From Paramacrobiotus metropolitanus (lineage: Eukaryota > Tardigrada > Eutardigrada > Parachela > Macrobiotidae): a stretch of 64,000 nt of DNA. How positions within the stretch are numbered: position 1 is the stretch's first letter; each line of letters opens with the position of its first letter. Location: contig NW_026570337.1 in NCBI RefSeq assembly GCF_019649055.1, positions 248,001 through 312,000 on the forward strand, written 5' to 3'. Under the pieces are notes generated by a model that saw nothing but the letters and a program-made list of their open reading frames with translations, did no database searches and was not told the origin of the DNA. Shown here piece after piece: positions 11,894 through 23,135 of this stretch. A program made the position numbers and the translations under genes.

Positions 11894-11966
11894 GTGCACA
11901 TTCACCGACTTTGGCTGCCGTAAGCCCCGCGTTGATCGTGACTTCCTGAAGGACCCTGCTAGGCAG
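11894..11966 (+). pseudogene. Cys-rich exon remnant, copy L
   Basis: Reads CTFTDFGCRKPRVDRDFLKD. The counterparts read CTFSADFGCCKPRVDRDF on the reverse strand near 40.1 kb, and CSFSD...CCKPCVERGF at 31.60 kb after a one-base shift. The shared Cys spacing suggests a small disulfide-rich segment of the same ancestral gene cluster. I do not recognise the family. Confidence 0.4.
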
Positions 11967-12977
11967 ATCCTGCTCGGCTGAGTTGAGTCTGCCAGCGAAC
12001 ACTGACCACATCCAACGGCACTACCATTTATTGTTCGCGCTTAGTTAATTTCGTTGTAAATAATATTATGCCGGTACTCGCTGGCTACGATCCACAGGTA
12101 ACCGATATAAATCCTTAACATCGAAATTTCTTTGTAATTAGGTAATGAATTTGTTAACGAATTATGTAATTAATGCTAATATTAATGTTAATGAATTACG
12201 CAATAACTGAATCAATGCCTTAGAATTACTTCCTTAGTTCACTGGTCCATTTCTGAATTACAGTGTAATAAAAACCGATCTACGAGTATCTGCAAGATAT
12301 ACAATATTCCCTGCTGTACGAAAGGTAAAGTAAGGGAACTTCGATTCTATCACTATCAAAAAGTGCGCGCATATGCTTGCTTTCAGGTCCATTCAAGCCT
12401 AATCGAGCTAGTTGAGAAAATATCAAGACAGTGTATGTAGGTAGTACTAAACTGATAATGAAGTTAAGGTGAATTGTGAACATTACCTGGTAGTGGTACG
12501 TTTTGCTTTAACATTGTACAGTGGATCGTGTACTTCTATCCGTACGCTCGTAGCGTAAAAGTACGTACAAGCCTGTACCGTAATTTCTTACGTAAACGCT
12601 TTGATGGCACGTACTCAGCGCGACCACTACTTTGTGCACTACATTTATCACAATGATAAATTTGCTCCTCTCAATATGCTAATAATATGTATGCTGATAA
12701 TATTAAGAGATTTTATCGTTTGTACCGATTTTCATTTTGGCATGTATCAGCCGTGCCAAATTAGTATGAAGTGGAAATAGTGTGACTTGGCGCATAGTAT
12801 CGAGTTTGACGTAACAATTTGTCGCTGTGATACTGCGTAAGAAATTAAGGGACAAGCCTCCGCTGCACATCTGCCTTTTGTTAATTTATTTCTTGACAAT
12901 GTCACGACATATATTGTGTAGAAGCCTGTATTTTTTAAAACAACAGGACTCCGTTGAAGTGCAGTTGACTGCGTCAG

Positions 12978-13948
12978 GATTAGGACCCGGAAATGGTACG
13001 CAACGCCCAGGAGAGTATGCGAAACTTCTGCGGATGGCTGAGTTTGTCCGACCCATCTCAGCATTCCCATCATGCCGACGACATCATCAAGGGCAGTTTT
13101 GGGTTGACGGCTTCGTCGGCCGTCAAGACGTTGGCCCTCCACGTGCGGGAGATTAACGGCGGCACAGATCGCATACCGCTCGTGTCTACGAAAACAATTC
13201 TGCCACTTCCGATTGTTTGTGCAGGAAGTTGTATGCTGACGGCGACGGCGTTCGAACAGGAAATGTTCAGCCGGACTGTCCGGCTATCGCCTCACTAACG
13301 CAGACATCCACATTATGGACGCTGTGAGAGACCTGCTGTTTATTAAAGTCCTAAAGATATTAGTCATCATATTACACGCCGAAATATAACCTGAAACGAT
13401 GTGCCTCGACCGTGGAGCGGTCATAGGAGCTGCATGAACAACACGTCGCAGACGGTAGCCAAAGAAATTCGCCGTGAAACGGTTCGATCCGGCATGGGCA
13501 GATCTGATGGCAGGGCCGCGATATTCTCTGTGCGATCGGTCTTCTTTGGGAGAATACGTAACGCCAGTTTCCGGTTCGTGATCGTGGCAGAGATTGACGA
13601 GCGTTAATTGCAGGTGCTGAAACGACACATTGTCGCCGGTCGCCGCGTGGACGTTGCTTATTTGAAGAGCGGCGACCGGCTGGCGACGATGCAGGACGAA
13701 GTGCTGGTCAAGCAGAACCGCGACAGCCGCGAGATCAGTTGGAGTAGAAAGGTCACGTGGCCAACCTGACGACCTTCGACTTGTCGGCCGTCAACGGCGT
13801 CGTCCACGTCATCGACCAAGTGCTCTTCGATCGCCAGACCGAAATCACATCCGCAGCGGCGTTTTTGCTAAACTCACACAGCCTCGTTTCTCTGATGTCT
13901 CTCACTGCAATACTGATGACCTTTTACGGGCAAACATGGTGTTGTTGA
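12978..13948 (+). pseudogene. Fasciclin (FAS1) domain gene, copy L, decayed
   Basis: Exon 1 (12978-13181, after GCGTCAG) carries ADDIIKGSFGLTASSAVKTLALHVREI, the HVVKG...LKTLAG part of one FAS1 domain. Exon 2 (about 13229-13350) carries LYADGDG and then NADIHIMDAV, the terminal strand of that domain. Exon 3 (13614-13948, after TTGCAG) carries KRHIVAGRR...GDRLATMQDE...NGVVHVIDQVL, the C-terminal half of a second FAS1 domain. Lesions compared with copy R: a TAG in the second codon of exon 1 (R has CAG), a one-base deletion at GAGAT-CAG and a TAG for TGG in exon 3. FAS1 proteins are usually secreted or membrane adhesion proteins; no signal peptide is seen here. Confidence 0.7.
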
Positions 13949-14084
13949 ATCTTTTATTGATGACGCGTCAATGATCTCACTTGTTTTCTTGTAATCGTCA
14001 TTTTGAGAATACCGTTTACGGTTCTGTTATTTTGGTGAAATGAAAGAGACGCTAAGCATCATATCGAATTTCCCCGTGACTAAG

Positions 14085-14425
14085 TCGGCTATAAACTTAG
14101 TGTTTATATTGTCCTTCGTATTACAGTATATCATTTAAAAGGCGAATCAATCAAACGCTGTTTTTAGTTGGTTGTAGAGCTGTGTTCGTCGACTGATATA
14201 ATTCCCGAATTTTTCTTACTACGAATGTAATTTCCTCGTATATAATAATAATAATAATAATACTATGTTTAAATGCACAGTCTGAATCTCACCACATGTT
14301 AACAATTAGAGGATAAATTAGCCATTCTCTAAACAGAGTACTTCCGGCTTTTGAAATTCTTTCTTAGATAAACGACATTGCCACATGTTTTCACGCTTCG
14401 CCTGAAATGCAATTCCGTGATCAAT
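14085..14425. other. Spacer, no gene
   Basis: AT-rich, with a short (TAA)n run at about 14241-14262. Confidence 0.5.
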
Positions 14426-14429
14426 CAAA

Positions 14430-15008
14430 ACAGGCAAAAGGCCTGAACTTACCAGTGTGCTCCAGGATTTTCATTCCGCGTATCTGTACATTAAGTCTGT
14501 ACAGTGCATGCCGAGTGGTGCCGGTAAAATTAATTGCTTACGGGAAGGCTCGCTTATGCATTTATTCACGGCGGTTCGGCTCATCCGCTGCTCTCATGAC
14601 ACAGCAATGCCGGTAATCAAAACAAGCAAAAAACCTGGACTTTCCAGGGTGCACAGGATTTGCGTTCCGCGTATTCTAACGCTACGTCTGGACATTGCAT
14701 GCCGTAAAATTAATTGCTTACGGGGATTATGCATTTATTGACGGCAATTCGGCTCATCCGCTCATTCCACTGCTCTCTTGATACAGCATGCCGGTAATCA
14801 AAACAAGCAAAAAATCTGGACTTTCCAGGGTGCACCAGGATTTGCGTTCCGCGTATTCGTACACCGCGTCTGTACCCTGCATGCCGAGTGATGCCGGTAA
14901 AATTAATTGCTTACGGGAAGGCTTACTTATACATTTATTCACGACGGTTTGGCTCATCCGCTGCTCCTTTGATACAGCGAATGCCGGTAAAATTAATTGC
15001 TTACGGCC
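14430..15008 (-). repeat. Tandem array, about 3.2 units of about 185 bp
   Basis: Units start near 14430, 14608 and 14788, with a partial fourth near 14980. Each contains ATGCCGGTAATCAAAACAAG, a GGACTTTCCAGGGTGCAC block and AAATTAATTGCTTACGG. In reverse complement it matches the repeat at 1.43-1.50 and 32.88-32.97 kb. It ends about 90 bp upstream of the TATA box of the next gene. Confidence 0.75.
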
Positions 15009-15095
15009 ATTTATTGCACAAAATTTTACACAGTAATAATTTAATCTTCAAGTCGTAATTCATTCTGGTTGCATACCGGTATTTCGAAATCAGAT

Positions 15096-15103
15096 TATAA
15101 AAG
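15096..15103 (+). promoter_or_regulatory. TATA box
   Basis: TATAAAAG, 65 bp upstream of the ATG at 15168, which would put the transcript start near 15125-15130 with a leader of about 40 nt. Position and perfect consensus support it; no expression data. Confidence 0.6.
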
Positions 15104-15167
15104 ATATCGGTCAAGATTCTGCCATTCCAGAGCACATATACCGCATTCAGGGCGGAGCGGTGTGAAA

Positions 15168-16645
15168 ATGCAGTATACACCCGTGTTGTGGATTTGTTTT
15201 CTGTTACTTTTGTGTGGAATCTCTCTTTGTTCGGAAAGGGAGACACCTCTTTTTCGCTTTGATAATAGTGAACCACTGGCGGGCAATTTTCTCATGGATC
15301 TTATCAAACAGATCGTAAAAGCAGTAGTCGCGGAAAAAGAGCAACTCGATGAGCTCGAAAAGAGAGCCAAAAAACAATCCATTACGGATGACATCCGCAT
15401 ACAGCTATCGATCGATCTCGCTATGGTTTGAATAATTGTTTTACTTGTCCGAAGATTATCTGGCCTTCTTAACGCGCAGTATAATAAGTATGGTGTGGCT
15501 GGTCATCTTAATAAGCGCCGGGAATCAAACGAAAACTCCGATAACGAATGCTACTATGCTGAAGACGTCGGCGGGCATAAGTTGGCGGGCGACGATGCTG
15601 AAGAAGTTATTTGGAAGGCGGTTCTGGGTCATTCAAAGATGTACCCGAGTATTCGCCAGTTGGAAAAGCTGATCATGAAAATCAGTCCAGCTGAGGAATG
15701 TGGTGAAACCACTGATTCCGCTGATTCCGATGATTCCGCTGATTCCGCTGATTCCGATGATTCCGCTGATTCCACTTCCCTTCAGCTGGAAACCATACGC
15801 CGAAGAAAACCACGCCCGGCTGTAGCAATGAAAAGTAACGACCGGCAACGACGAAAGCCGTCAAGAAAAGATAAGACAGTCACCTATGTCACCATAGGCG
15901 AGCTCCCACCTGCACGGATGGACGTTTTCCGTTCGGTAGGACCGGAACACTTGATGTTGTCTCAAGAAGAATTCAATATACTGCGTGATGATCGTTTGGA
16001 CGAGATCCTGATGGACGCATCGACGTACTTATTACGGAAGCTAGCACATCAAAACCGATTTAATTATAGCGGCCTGATGTATCAGAATCTCATTGTTAAT
16101 TGGGGACAGCTTCCGATTCCACAGTTCGACAGTGGAACGCACGGGCTGGCGCTGATTCACTTGGAGAATATAGCACACTGGGTTTTGCTGGAAAAACAGC
16201 TGGACGATACGGTAGTTGTATACGATTCGTTGCAGGTAACGTACAAAACACGCTAATTCTGAACATGTTCGGTGACCCATTAACTAATTCATTTACAAAA
16301 TTGCAGGGAACGTTATCGCAGTACACCGAGCAAGTGGTCAATTTAATACGACGTATCTGTCGAAAAGAAGGCGAAGCACTGACTATTAAATTCCCCAACG
16401 TTCAACAACAATCGAACTCGGTTGACTGTGGCATTTTTGCCATCGCATTCGCCACAGACATTCTATCATACAATGAGCCAACAAAAATTCAGCTGGACTC
16501 TGGAGAACTAAGGAAACACCTGACCGATTGCCTCTTGAACGATTCCATATCCCCATTTCCTCGCGAAGTATCTAATGGCGACGGGAAATTACCGGTATCG
16601 TCGGCACATGTTGAACGAACATTTCCGCCACAATTTACTAAGTAG
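15168..16645 (+). CDS. Ulp1/SENP-like cysteine protease with N-terminal signal-like exon; three exons (15168-15425, 15480-16235, 16307-16645)
   Basis: All three pieces are in phase 0 and join to 450 codons. Exon 1 starts with a hydrophobic signal-like segment (LWICFLLLLCGISLC), then a charged helix (EKEQLDELEKRAKK). Exon 2 has an acidic Asp/Ser repeat from a GATTCC-based minisatellite (15.71-15.77 kb), then a basic linker, then the protease N-half with AHWVLLEK (His) and VVYDSLQ (Asp). Exon 3 has NVQQQSNSVDCGIFAIAFA (Gln and Cys). This H-D-Q-C order is the C48 (SUMO/Ubl protease) signature. Intron 2 (CAG|GTAACG...TTGCAG, 71 bp) is strong. Intron 1 (ATG|GTTTGA...GCGCAG, 54 bp) has a weak donor and is needed to skip a TGA at 15429. 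If it is not used, this is two genes: a secreted 87-residue peptide, and a protease starting at ATG 15639 or later. AATAAA lies at 17074. Confidence 0.7.
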
Positions 16646-18900
16646 ATGTTATGAGTCAACTGTGTAGTATCTTTAGGCTACAGCACTTTGACGGGCCGGA
16701 AGTCAATTGATTACATACAGTAGCATTAGACAACTCTAATTTAATTAATGAATTCGAAGCAGAAGTCTAATGACTGCTTCGTAGCGTTAACAGCCAGTTT
16801 TTTGCAGTGGACTGTAACGACAACAGTGTTCTGTAGTGCATAATGTGCATTATAGTGTATTAGCCATTAATCATGGACTCATGGTAGACCTCCCAATAAT
16901 AATTATTATGCTTTCTTGGCGTATCTGTGTCTTAGTGCGTATATGTATTTTGCAAATATTGGTCGACAATGGTCATACCTGCATCATTTTATGCATAGAT
17001 GCGCATGCTATAACTAAAGGTTTTCAGTGTGTCTTGTTTCTTTTACTGGCCGATTCGTGTTACGTGAGGTTACAATAAAATCCTAAATAAATGCAGCGTC
17101 TATCTGGTATTCCCGTAGCACGTGATCTCAGGGCACGGCAGTCGGAGGCCAGCACAGTATGAGCGCCGTATTATATATTTCTATAATGCACATTATAAAA
17201 TTATTTAAACAGTGCTTATTGTTCATCCGTAATAAAACCTGTATTGCTTATAATAATAATAATTACTAGAAGCTTTCGTACAGAAGTTTACACCTGAATA
17301 CTGCAGAAAAAATGGCTTTTATTGATTAAAACGCTGGATCCGGCATAAATTATTGATCCAGTTGTGTATTGCTTCTTAACATTTTACACACACACACACA
17401 CACACAGCCGATCGATCGCCGATCGATCGGCAGTCTGCACGCAGTTGCAGACCGTGTATGGGAATCGTGAATGGGGTAATAACCTACTCATAATACGATA
17501 ATTGTACAATTCGCATGCCTTCATTGCTTCACTGCAAAGTAAATTGCACCAATACACGTTGCATTAATGATTATTACCATAGACCCAAAGAATATTGCCA
17601 ACTACGTCTGTCATTTTAAGTAGTTTCTACCTGCGCAAGCTCAACGTGGTCTGAATTGGCCATTGCCGAAAAAAAGGTCACTATGACTGTGTGTGTAAAT
17701 GTGTGCGCGCGCATCAGTTAGCATTGGCTTGTCAGTGCTATTTTACTTAGTGTAGAAAGTAAAATGTAAAATTAACAGTAAGCCATTTTAACAAAAACCT
17801 CTTACGGAACATTTTCCTACGACCTATCTACGGAAACTTCACGTTGCCGCATGGATTGTTTAGAAAAAAATGCGGGAAATAATCTGAAATCTTTTGATTG
17901 CTGTACTCTGGGTACAGCTCACTTTTACTCTATAAAATGATTGTTGTATTACAAAATAAATTCTATAAAATAAATAAATGAACAGGTGGAATTAGGCTAA
18001 CGTCTAGATTTTCTTCCTTTCCTCGTTAGAAAACAGACAGACGCAAAGCTCAGTGCAGTAAGAATCAGTCTGACCTCTCAATTTTACGCTGAATCCTATA
18101 TTCCTGTAATAATTTAATATATATTGAAGCGTTCAGCGTAACATGTGTGGTTTTGATCAGTGTGGCTGACCACACTGATCAAGGTGTTGAGATGCTGCGG
18201 TAAACTGTCGAGTTGATGAAAATGAATTTTAATTGAGTTTTCGCCGGTCTTACGTGACGGCAAATTAATTTGCTAATGTGTGTTAACTTTATGAAGCAAA
18301 GTTTGGAGCCAGTGACAGTGGGATTGTGTTTGACCTTTCGTCCTTTCCTAATATCGTGTATTACCACCATCACAGAACAGTCGATTTGGTCTCGAGGGCC
18401 GCTATCCAGCAAACCTCGTTGAGAGACTTCAGTGACTTGTTGTATTATAAGTAGACAGAATACGTATGTAATATATTATACAGTCTGTAGTAGGCTGGCC
18501 GGTTCCGCCCATGCAGAGCCTACGTGCATTGCAAGCGCTGGTGCACTGTTTCATAGTTAAAATTGAAACATTAAAAAACATTCAAAATCTCTGTCTTCTG
18601 TCGGATTAAAAGGTAGTACATGTATTATCAGAACAGCCGTATCATTTCCTTTACAATTAGCTGTTTCCGCTTATGGATTGAGTAAAAAGTAAGTAAGCCA
18701 TGAAATCTAAAAGTAAAAATCAAGTAAAACTAAAGACAGGGAGACTGCGGTAAGTAATTAAGCACTAAGTAAAAGCGACACACATCGGCGTATGGAGGTA
18801 CATTCGAGATACCATTTATTATTGCGCTTAATAAAATAACTAAATGTCGAATCGTTCGGAGTACAGTATAGGCTTGCTAGATGCCAGCGTTCTCTTGACG
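16646..18900. other. Gene-poor spacer with simple repeats and palindromes
   Basis: Holds AATAAA at 17074, an (AC)10 run at about 17386-17406 followed by a 23-bp palindrome CCGATCGATCG-C-CGATCGATCGG (17408-17430), and a 13-bp-stem hairpin at 18153-18182 (TTGATCAGTGTGG...). No supported coding sequence. Confidence 0.6.
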
Positions 18901-18904
18901 GCGT

Positions 18905-19119
18905 TGACCTCCGCGCGTTTAAACTTTTGAAATTTTATTTCACTAATAACTCTCGAACCGGATGTTGCGCGCACAAACGATTTTTTTTTCGCCTATCCCA
19001 ATCCTTCGGCTACCAAATGTCATAAAGCAATGCAAAAAAGGTGTTTAGGAGTGGGCGACAGTGAAAGTTCCCGTGTATGTACCCGAATTCGGTACTATGT
19101 ACCAGGCCAAATCCCTTAA
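18905..19119. mobile_element. TTAA foldback element, copy B (right half only)
   Basis: Carries the half-element order CGCGCGTTTAAACTTT, GAACCGGATGTTGCGCGC, GCAATGCAAAAAAGG and the outer block GTACCAGGCCAAATCCCTTAAG. The left half is missing. Confidence 0.65.
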
Positions 19120-19129
19120 GCTCCTGTAA

Positions 19130-20100
19130 CGTGGTATGCATGCTGCGGTGAAACAATCATGTGCCCCCAGAACGGTCTGCAACGCTCGACAGTCTTCATC
19201 GGCCATCGGTTGACATGCCGCTTCCAACACCTGTAATGCTGATCGCATTTCTTCGACGGTACACAGGAAAATTTACTGTGTACCGTCCATCTCACGATGT
19301 TTATCTGAAGCGCAAGTCATAGGAGCCATGGTACGTCCGCGAACAACGACACGCTTCGACATCCAGATAGACTGGCCGGTATACGCGCACATCGTCTACT
19401 CGTAGCACTAACCGATCACAGACTTTGCGCCTTTTCGAACGAAAGCTTAGGGTAAGCGCGGACGAAAACGCCAGCACATCTTGAGTCCACACATCAAATG
19501 GCCGATACAGATGGTTTGTAGACGAATTACTCTCACTTTCAGCAGACCAATCAGCGTGGGGATGGGATCCCTGGTCGTCCTACGTTGTACTGAAGGGAAT
19601 CAGTTTGTAGTTGTCGCGGTGAGGTTCCGGTCCAGTGCGCGGGATAGCTTGTGTCGGTATAGTTCCACAGCGAATCGGTTTGCGCTCAGGTAGACGCTGG
19701 GGCGAATGTTAGTACGCTGAGCCAGGATCTGCACACTAGGCGGCACTTAAACCGAACGCGTAATGCCAGGAAAAAAACATTCTGCCGATTAGTCCACTGG
19801 CAAAACGTTACTAATACAGCATAATCGAGCTTTCGAGCTGCGACATCAGCGGACCGCAACGATCTCGACGTAAAAACCGGTTCTGCATCTGACGGGACGC
19901 CGACCTCTTGGCCATCCTTCGGAACACTTTAGCCTAGACCAGAAGGCAGTCAACATGACGCTTTCTATATCGTACACCGGCAGTATACTTATTCGGCCTC
20001 GTAAGTCGTGACCAGGGTAATCAAAATCAATAAGGAAGCCATTATCCGGAATTAAAACCATAACGAGACCATGGCGGAACGCCACGTCGTCGTCCCGCAT
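19130..20100 (-). pseudogene. Decayed, possibly kinase-like coding remnant
   Basis: Reverse-strand frames at 20100-19846, 19492-19301 and 19248-19130 look coding-like but are separated by stops and shifts. The first contains HGLVMVLIPDNGFLIDFDYPG followed by DIESVML. IDFD after a HG...N-like stretch recalls the catalytic loop/DFG region of divergent kinases (FunK1-type), and D-x-E-S recalls their later DLES motif. The catalytic HRD/HGD is not preserved. This is a weak, pattern-only suggestion; it could be another family. Confidence 0.25.
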
Positions 20101-20721
20101 GTCAACCGCCCCATAGCACTAGACTTCATTTTTTTCAAGCATATATGAATATTGTCTTCAGTTAGAACTTAACAAAAGCCGCACAATCAGGACACATCAC
20201 GTGGGATCCCTGAAAGCTGTGCGTAAAACTAGATGGGATGGGTATTATAATACGGTGGCTGAAACCATCTAAAAAAATTGTGGCAATACAGGCAGGATGC
20301 TACTGAATTGTTGTGAAAAGTGGATTTTTAAAAAGGAATATCAACAATACGGGATTATACACCGTATGAACGAAGGAGATGGTGCAACATATACGTAATA
20401 ATTATGCAGTTAAAAAGCAGTTTAGGCGAAGCATCACAAGATGATTCGACCCTGAACCCCCACTATCAGTTCATCGATGTAGGCAGCACAAAAATCGATA
20501 AGAATATTCACGTTTACGGATCCACAGCAGTCAGCTCGCAGCAGCTGCCGAACGCGCACAGAGGTATCATCGCTGGTATGGCACACACTGTGCTGTACTG
20601 AACGGACTGAAAATATACTCACTGTAGTCAGTAGTAGTGGTATTAGTAGTACGGTATTATACAGTACATTAAAGGCTTAAAAAAAATGGCGCGACACATA
20701 GCGTCAAAATGTGATACATAC

Positions 20722-21319
20722 ACTAAAACTTTCGCTTTCGCGCACTCCGAATCACTTTTTTTTAATATTCGATATCATTCTAAAGCTAAATGATTTGTAT
20801 ACATTGTTCTGAAAACCGTTTGCGCGCGCAACATCCGGTTGCCGAGATATGGCGTACTAAAATGGGTGAAAATTTTAAATGCACTGTTGTGCACCAAAAG
20901 TCTGGTTATTACCCGATCTTCTTGAAACTTTGCTGCAAAAGACACCTGGCTATAAAGTCGGGAGTGAACTAATTTCAGGTTCATAGCATCTTCCAATAAT
21001 TTCAAAACGAATTTTAAAATTTTTTGAAATTCATTTTAAAATCGGAAGAAAAATGCTATGGATCTGTCATTGGTTCACTTTCGGCTTTATGCATGGTCAG
21101 GTGTCTTTTGCAGCAAAGTTTCAAGAAGATCGAGTAATAACCAGACTCTTGGTGCACAACAATACATTTAAACGTCTCACCGATTTTAACGCCATATCTC
21201 AGCAACCGGATGTTGCGCGCGCAAACGGTTTTCAGAACAATGTATACAATTCTTTAGCTTTAGTATGCTATAAAGTATTACAAAAAGTGATTCGGAGTGC
21301 GCGAAAGCGAAAGTTTTAG
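20722..21319. mobile_element. Foldback element, copy C (diverged subfamily)
   Basis: Near-symmetrical halves: left AAACTTTCGCTTTCGCGCACTC...GCGCGCAACATCCGGTTG, centre at about 21020 (AAAATTTTTTGAAATTC), right CAACCGGATGTTGCGCGC...GAGTGCGCGAAAGCGAAAGTTTTAG. It shares the GCGCGC core with copy A but differs in the outer arm. A partial relative is at 56.64-56.78 kb. Confidence 0.75.
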
Positions 21320-21372
21320 CTTATGTTTCCCATGTAGGAAAAATAATAAAACCAAAATTACGTTAACCTGCC

Positions 21373-21440
21373 CACAGCCTGGTGGTAGTACGTCTGGCTT
21401 TAAGACTGTATGTCCAGGGTTCCATTCCTAGGTTGGGTAA
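21373..21440 (+). other. tRNA-like / SINE-head-like segment
   Basis: GCCTGGTGGTAGTACG resembles a tRNA A box and, about 40 bp on, AGGGTTCCATTCC resembles a B box. The arms do not fold into a full cloverleaf by eye, so a tRNA-derived SINE head is more likely than a working tRNA gene. Confidence 0.25.
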
Positions 21441-21899
21441 GTTTTACCTCATAAAATCAAACGAAAAAAGTATGAAATTTTCAAAATGTACCAAAAAAAT
21501 TTTCCATTAGCCTGGTAAGATATGTAGGAATAAAAAATAATAATAATGGTTTCTGGCACCATGTACCTTGCCATTTCCCTTAATTGTATAGGCTTTTCAG
21601 TCAGTGCAGCTCGTCTACAATTTCACACGAAAGCTGTTGCGGGATGGGCCAAACTTAATTTTGGCACGATATCAGCGAGCACCATTGCAAACTTATACGT
21701 ACAGCCTAATTTTTGAGAAATGTTTTTGGTATAGCTGCATACTATACACAGAATATTGTATTTTGATGTTCTTCCTTCTGTTACAGTTTCCTGCACAACA
21801 ATAGAATTCCAGTTGATAGAATTTCTCCCAGAACAGTAAAATTACCACACGAGTTGCTATTAATTATGGTATTTATTGAAGAAGTACCTCCGTAAGTGC

Positions 21900-22386
21900 A
21901 CGGCATGTGGGATCTATATTGTTAAAGTCACAGAACATATTCATAAATCTATTTATACCATCATTAGAGAAAGTACCCTCATAACTCAACAACCAAATGT
22001 TGCGCCCGAAAACGGATTTCACGCCTATGTATACAAATCAATTTGCCACACAATAATATAAAAAAGAAACACAAAAAAGTGTTTGGAAGTGAGCGGAAGC
22101 GAATATTCGCGTCAATGTACAGCAATTTAGGGCTATGTACCGGGCGATCGATCGGTCCATAATGAGACTTTTGGTACACCTGAATGCATTTAAACTTTCT
22201 GGAATTTTGTAACCCTGATAACTCAGCAACCGGAAGTTGCGCGCGAAAACGGTTTTCACGCCTACGTACACAAATGCTTTGCCAACCAAATACCATAAAG
22301 CAATGCAAAAAAGTGTTTGAATGTGCGCGAAGCGAAAGTTCCCGTGAATGTACACGTTTTTGGATGTACCAGGCCAAGCGCGTTAA
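21900..22386. mobile_element. TTAA foldback element, copy D (two right halves in tandem)
   Basis: Two right-half sequences follow each other: the first has CAACCAAATGTTGCGCCCG and ends near GTACCGGGCGA (22.147 kb). The second has CAACCGGAAGTTGCGCGC and ends at GGCCAAGCGCGTTAAG. The left half is absent, implying recombination between copies. Confidence 0.6.
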
Positions 22387-22411
22387 GTGTGAATAGTGGC
22401 GTTAAAGGTCT

Positions 22412-22798
22412 TTAGCAGAGCATAAACAGACTAATGTACTTACGGTTATAGCGGCTGAGTTTATTTACGCCGTTTGGACTGGCACCGTTTTTTCGGCATT
22501 TGATATTACCAACTCGCTTTTTCTGATGCCTGGTGTAGTTATACCGTCGCAGACGGTCAAGGAAATTAGTAATCGTACGCGAGAGAGGAACGGTAAGCGC
22601 CGGGATAGTGTTGTGGTTGCGACAAACAACGGGAAAGTGCCGGTGTTCGTTGCGGTGTACAATTAACGGCGAAAACAGCTGGTAAATAAACAGCAGTACT
22701 GACGCGACCCAGCGCCGTGATGCGACAGTTGAAATAGCAAGTAATGCAAAGTAGGCCCTAAACAGTACGTGCCGTGGTGCACCGGCACGTAAGTCCAT
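22412..22798 (-). CDS. Hypothetical basic protein, 128 residues
   Basis: A single ATG-started frame with a hydrophobic N-terminal third (VLFRAYFALLAISTVAS, then VLLFIYQLF) and a basic, Cys-poor tail (LRRYNYTRHQKKR). It could be a secreted or membrane peptide precursor, or chance. There is no recognised family, no neighbour support and no visible promoter. Confidence 0.2.
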   Translation of the reverse strand: MDLRAGAPRHVLFRAYFALLAISTVASRRWVASVLLFIYQLFSPLIVHRNEHRHFPVVCRNHNTIPALTVPLSRTITNFLDRLRRYNYTRHQKKRVGNIKCRKNGASPNGVNKLSRYNRKYISLFMLC

Positions 22799-23135
22799 AT
22801 TAAAGTGCCGATTAATAAATTAGTTGTAGGTTTGAATGACATAGTGCGGATAAAACAGCGGTGCAGTGACGCTATAGCCAGAGAAATTCCTGTATCTCAT
22901 TACAGATTACAGCGTCCCTGCCGGTCTTGGCAAAGACGCAGTTGGCCGGTCGGCAGCGGCACACCGCGCTGCCGCGACGGCTTGTCAGACGGAACCCTGT
23001 GCTGTTCAATGTGCAGAAATCGGCTTTATTCCGTTTTCACGAAAAGCAATCTACGGAATTATTACTTATGCTATTTTCAGATATTACATAGCTAAATTTG
23101 GGTACAGAGAACAGAGGAGAGTAGAGAACACAGTA

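Larger units (their letters stand above)
5765..14085 (+). repeat. Segmental duplication, copy L
   Basis: Contains, left to right: the Ig exon (reverse strand), its 1-kb upstream flank, a block with GTCTTTGCCGAGCGAAGCGAATG (9.46 kb), a purine-rich tract (10.2-10.5 kb), a block with GGGAGACCGGAGCGCAGCAGC (11.14 kb), a Cys-rich module (11.89 kb) and FAS1 exons (12.98-13.95 kb). The same blocks occur in the same order in copy M (about 23.25-32.3 kb) and in reverse order and strand in copy R (about 37.99-47.64 kb). Boundaries are read by eye and good to about 50 bp at the inner edge and less at the outer edge. Confidence 0.8.

Noticed and set aside
14241-14262. (TAA)n microsatellite
   Set aside because: Ordinary simple repeat; mentioned only as content of the spacer.
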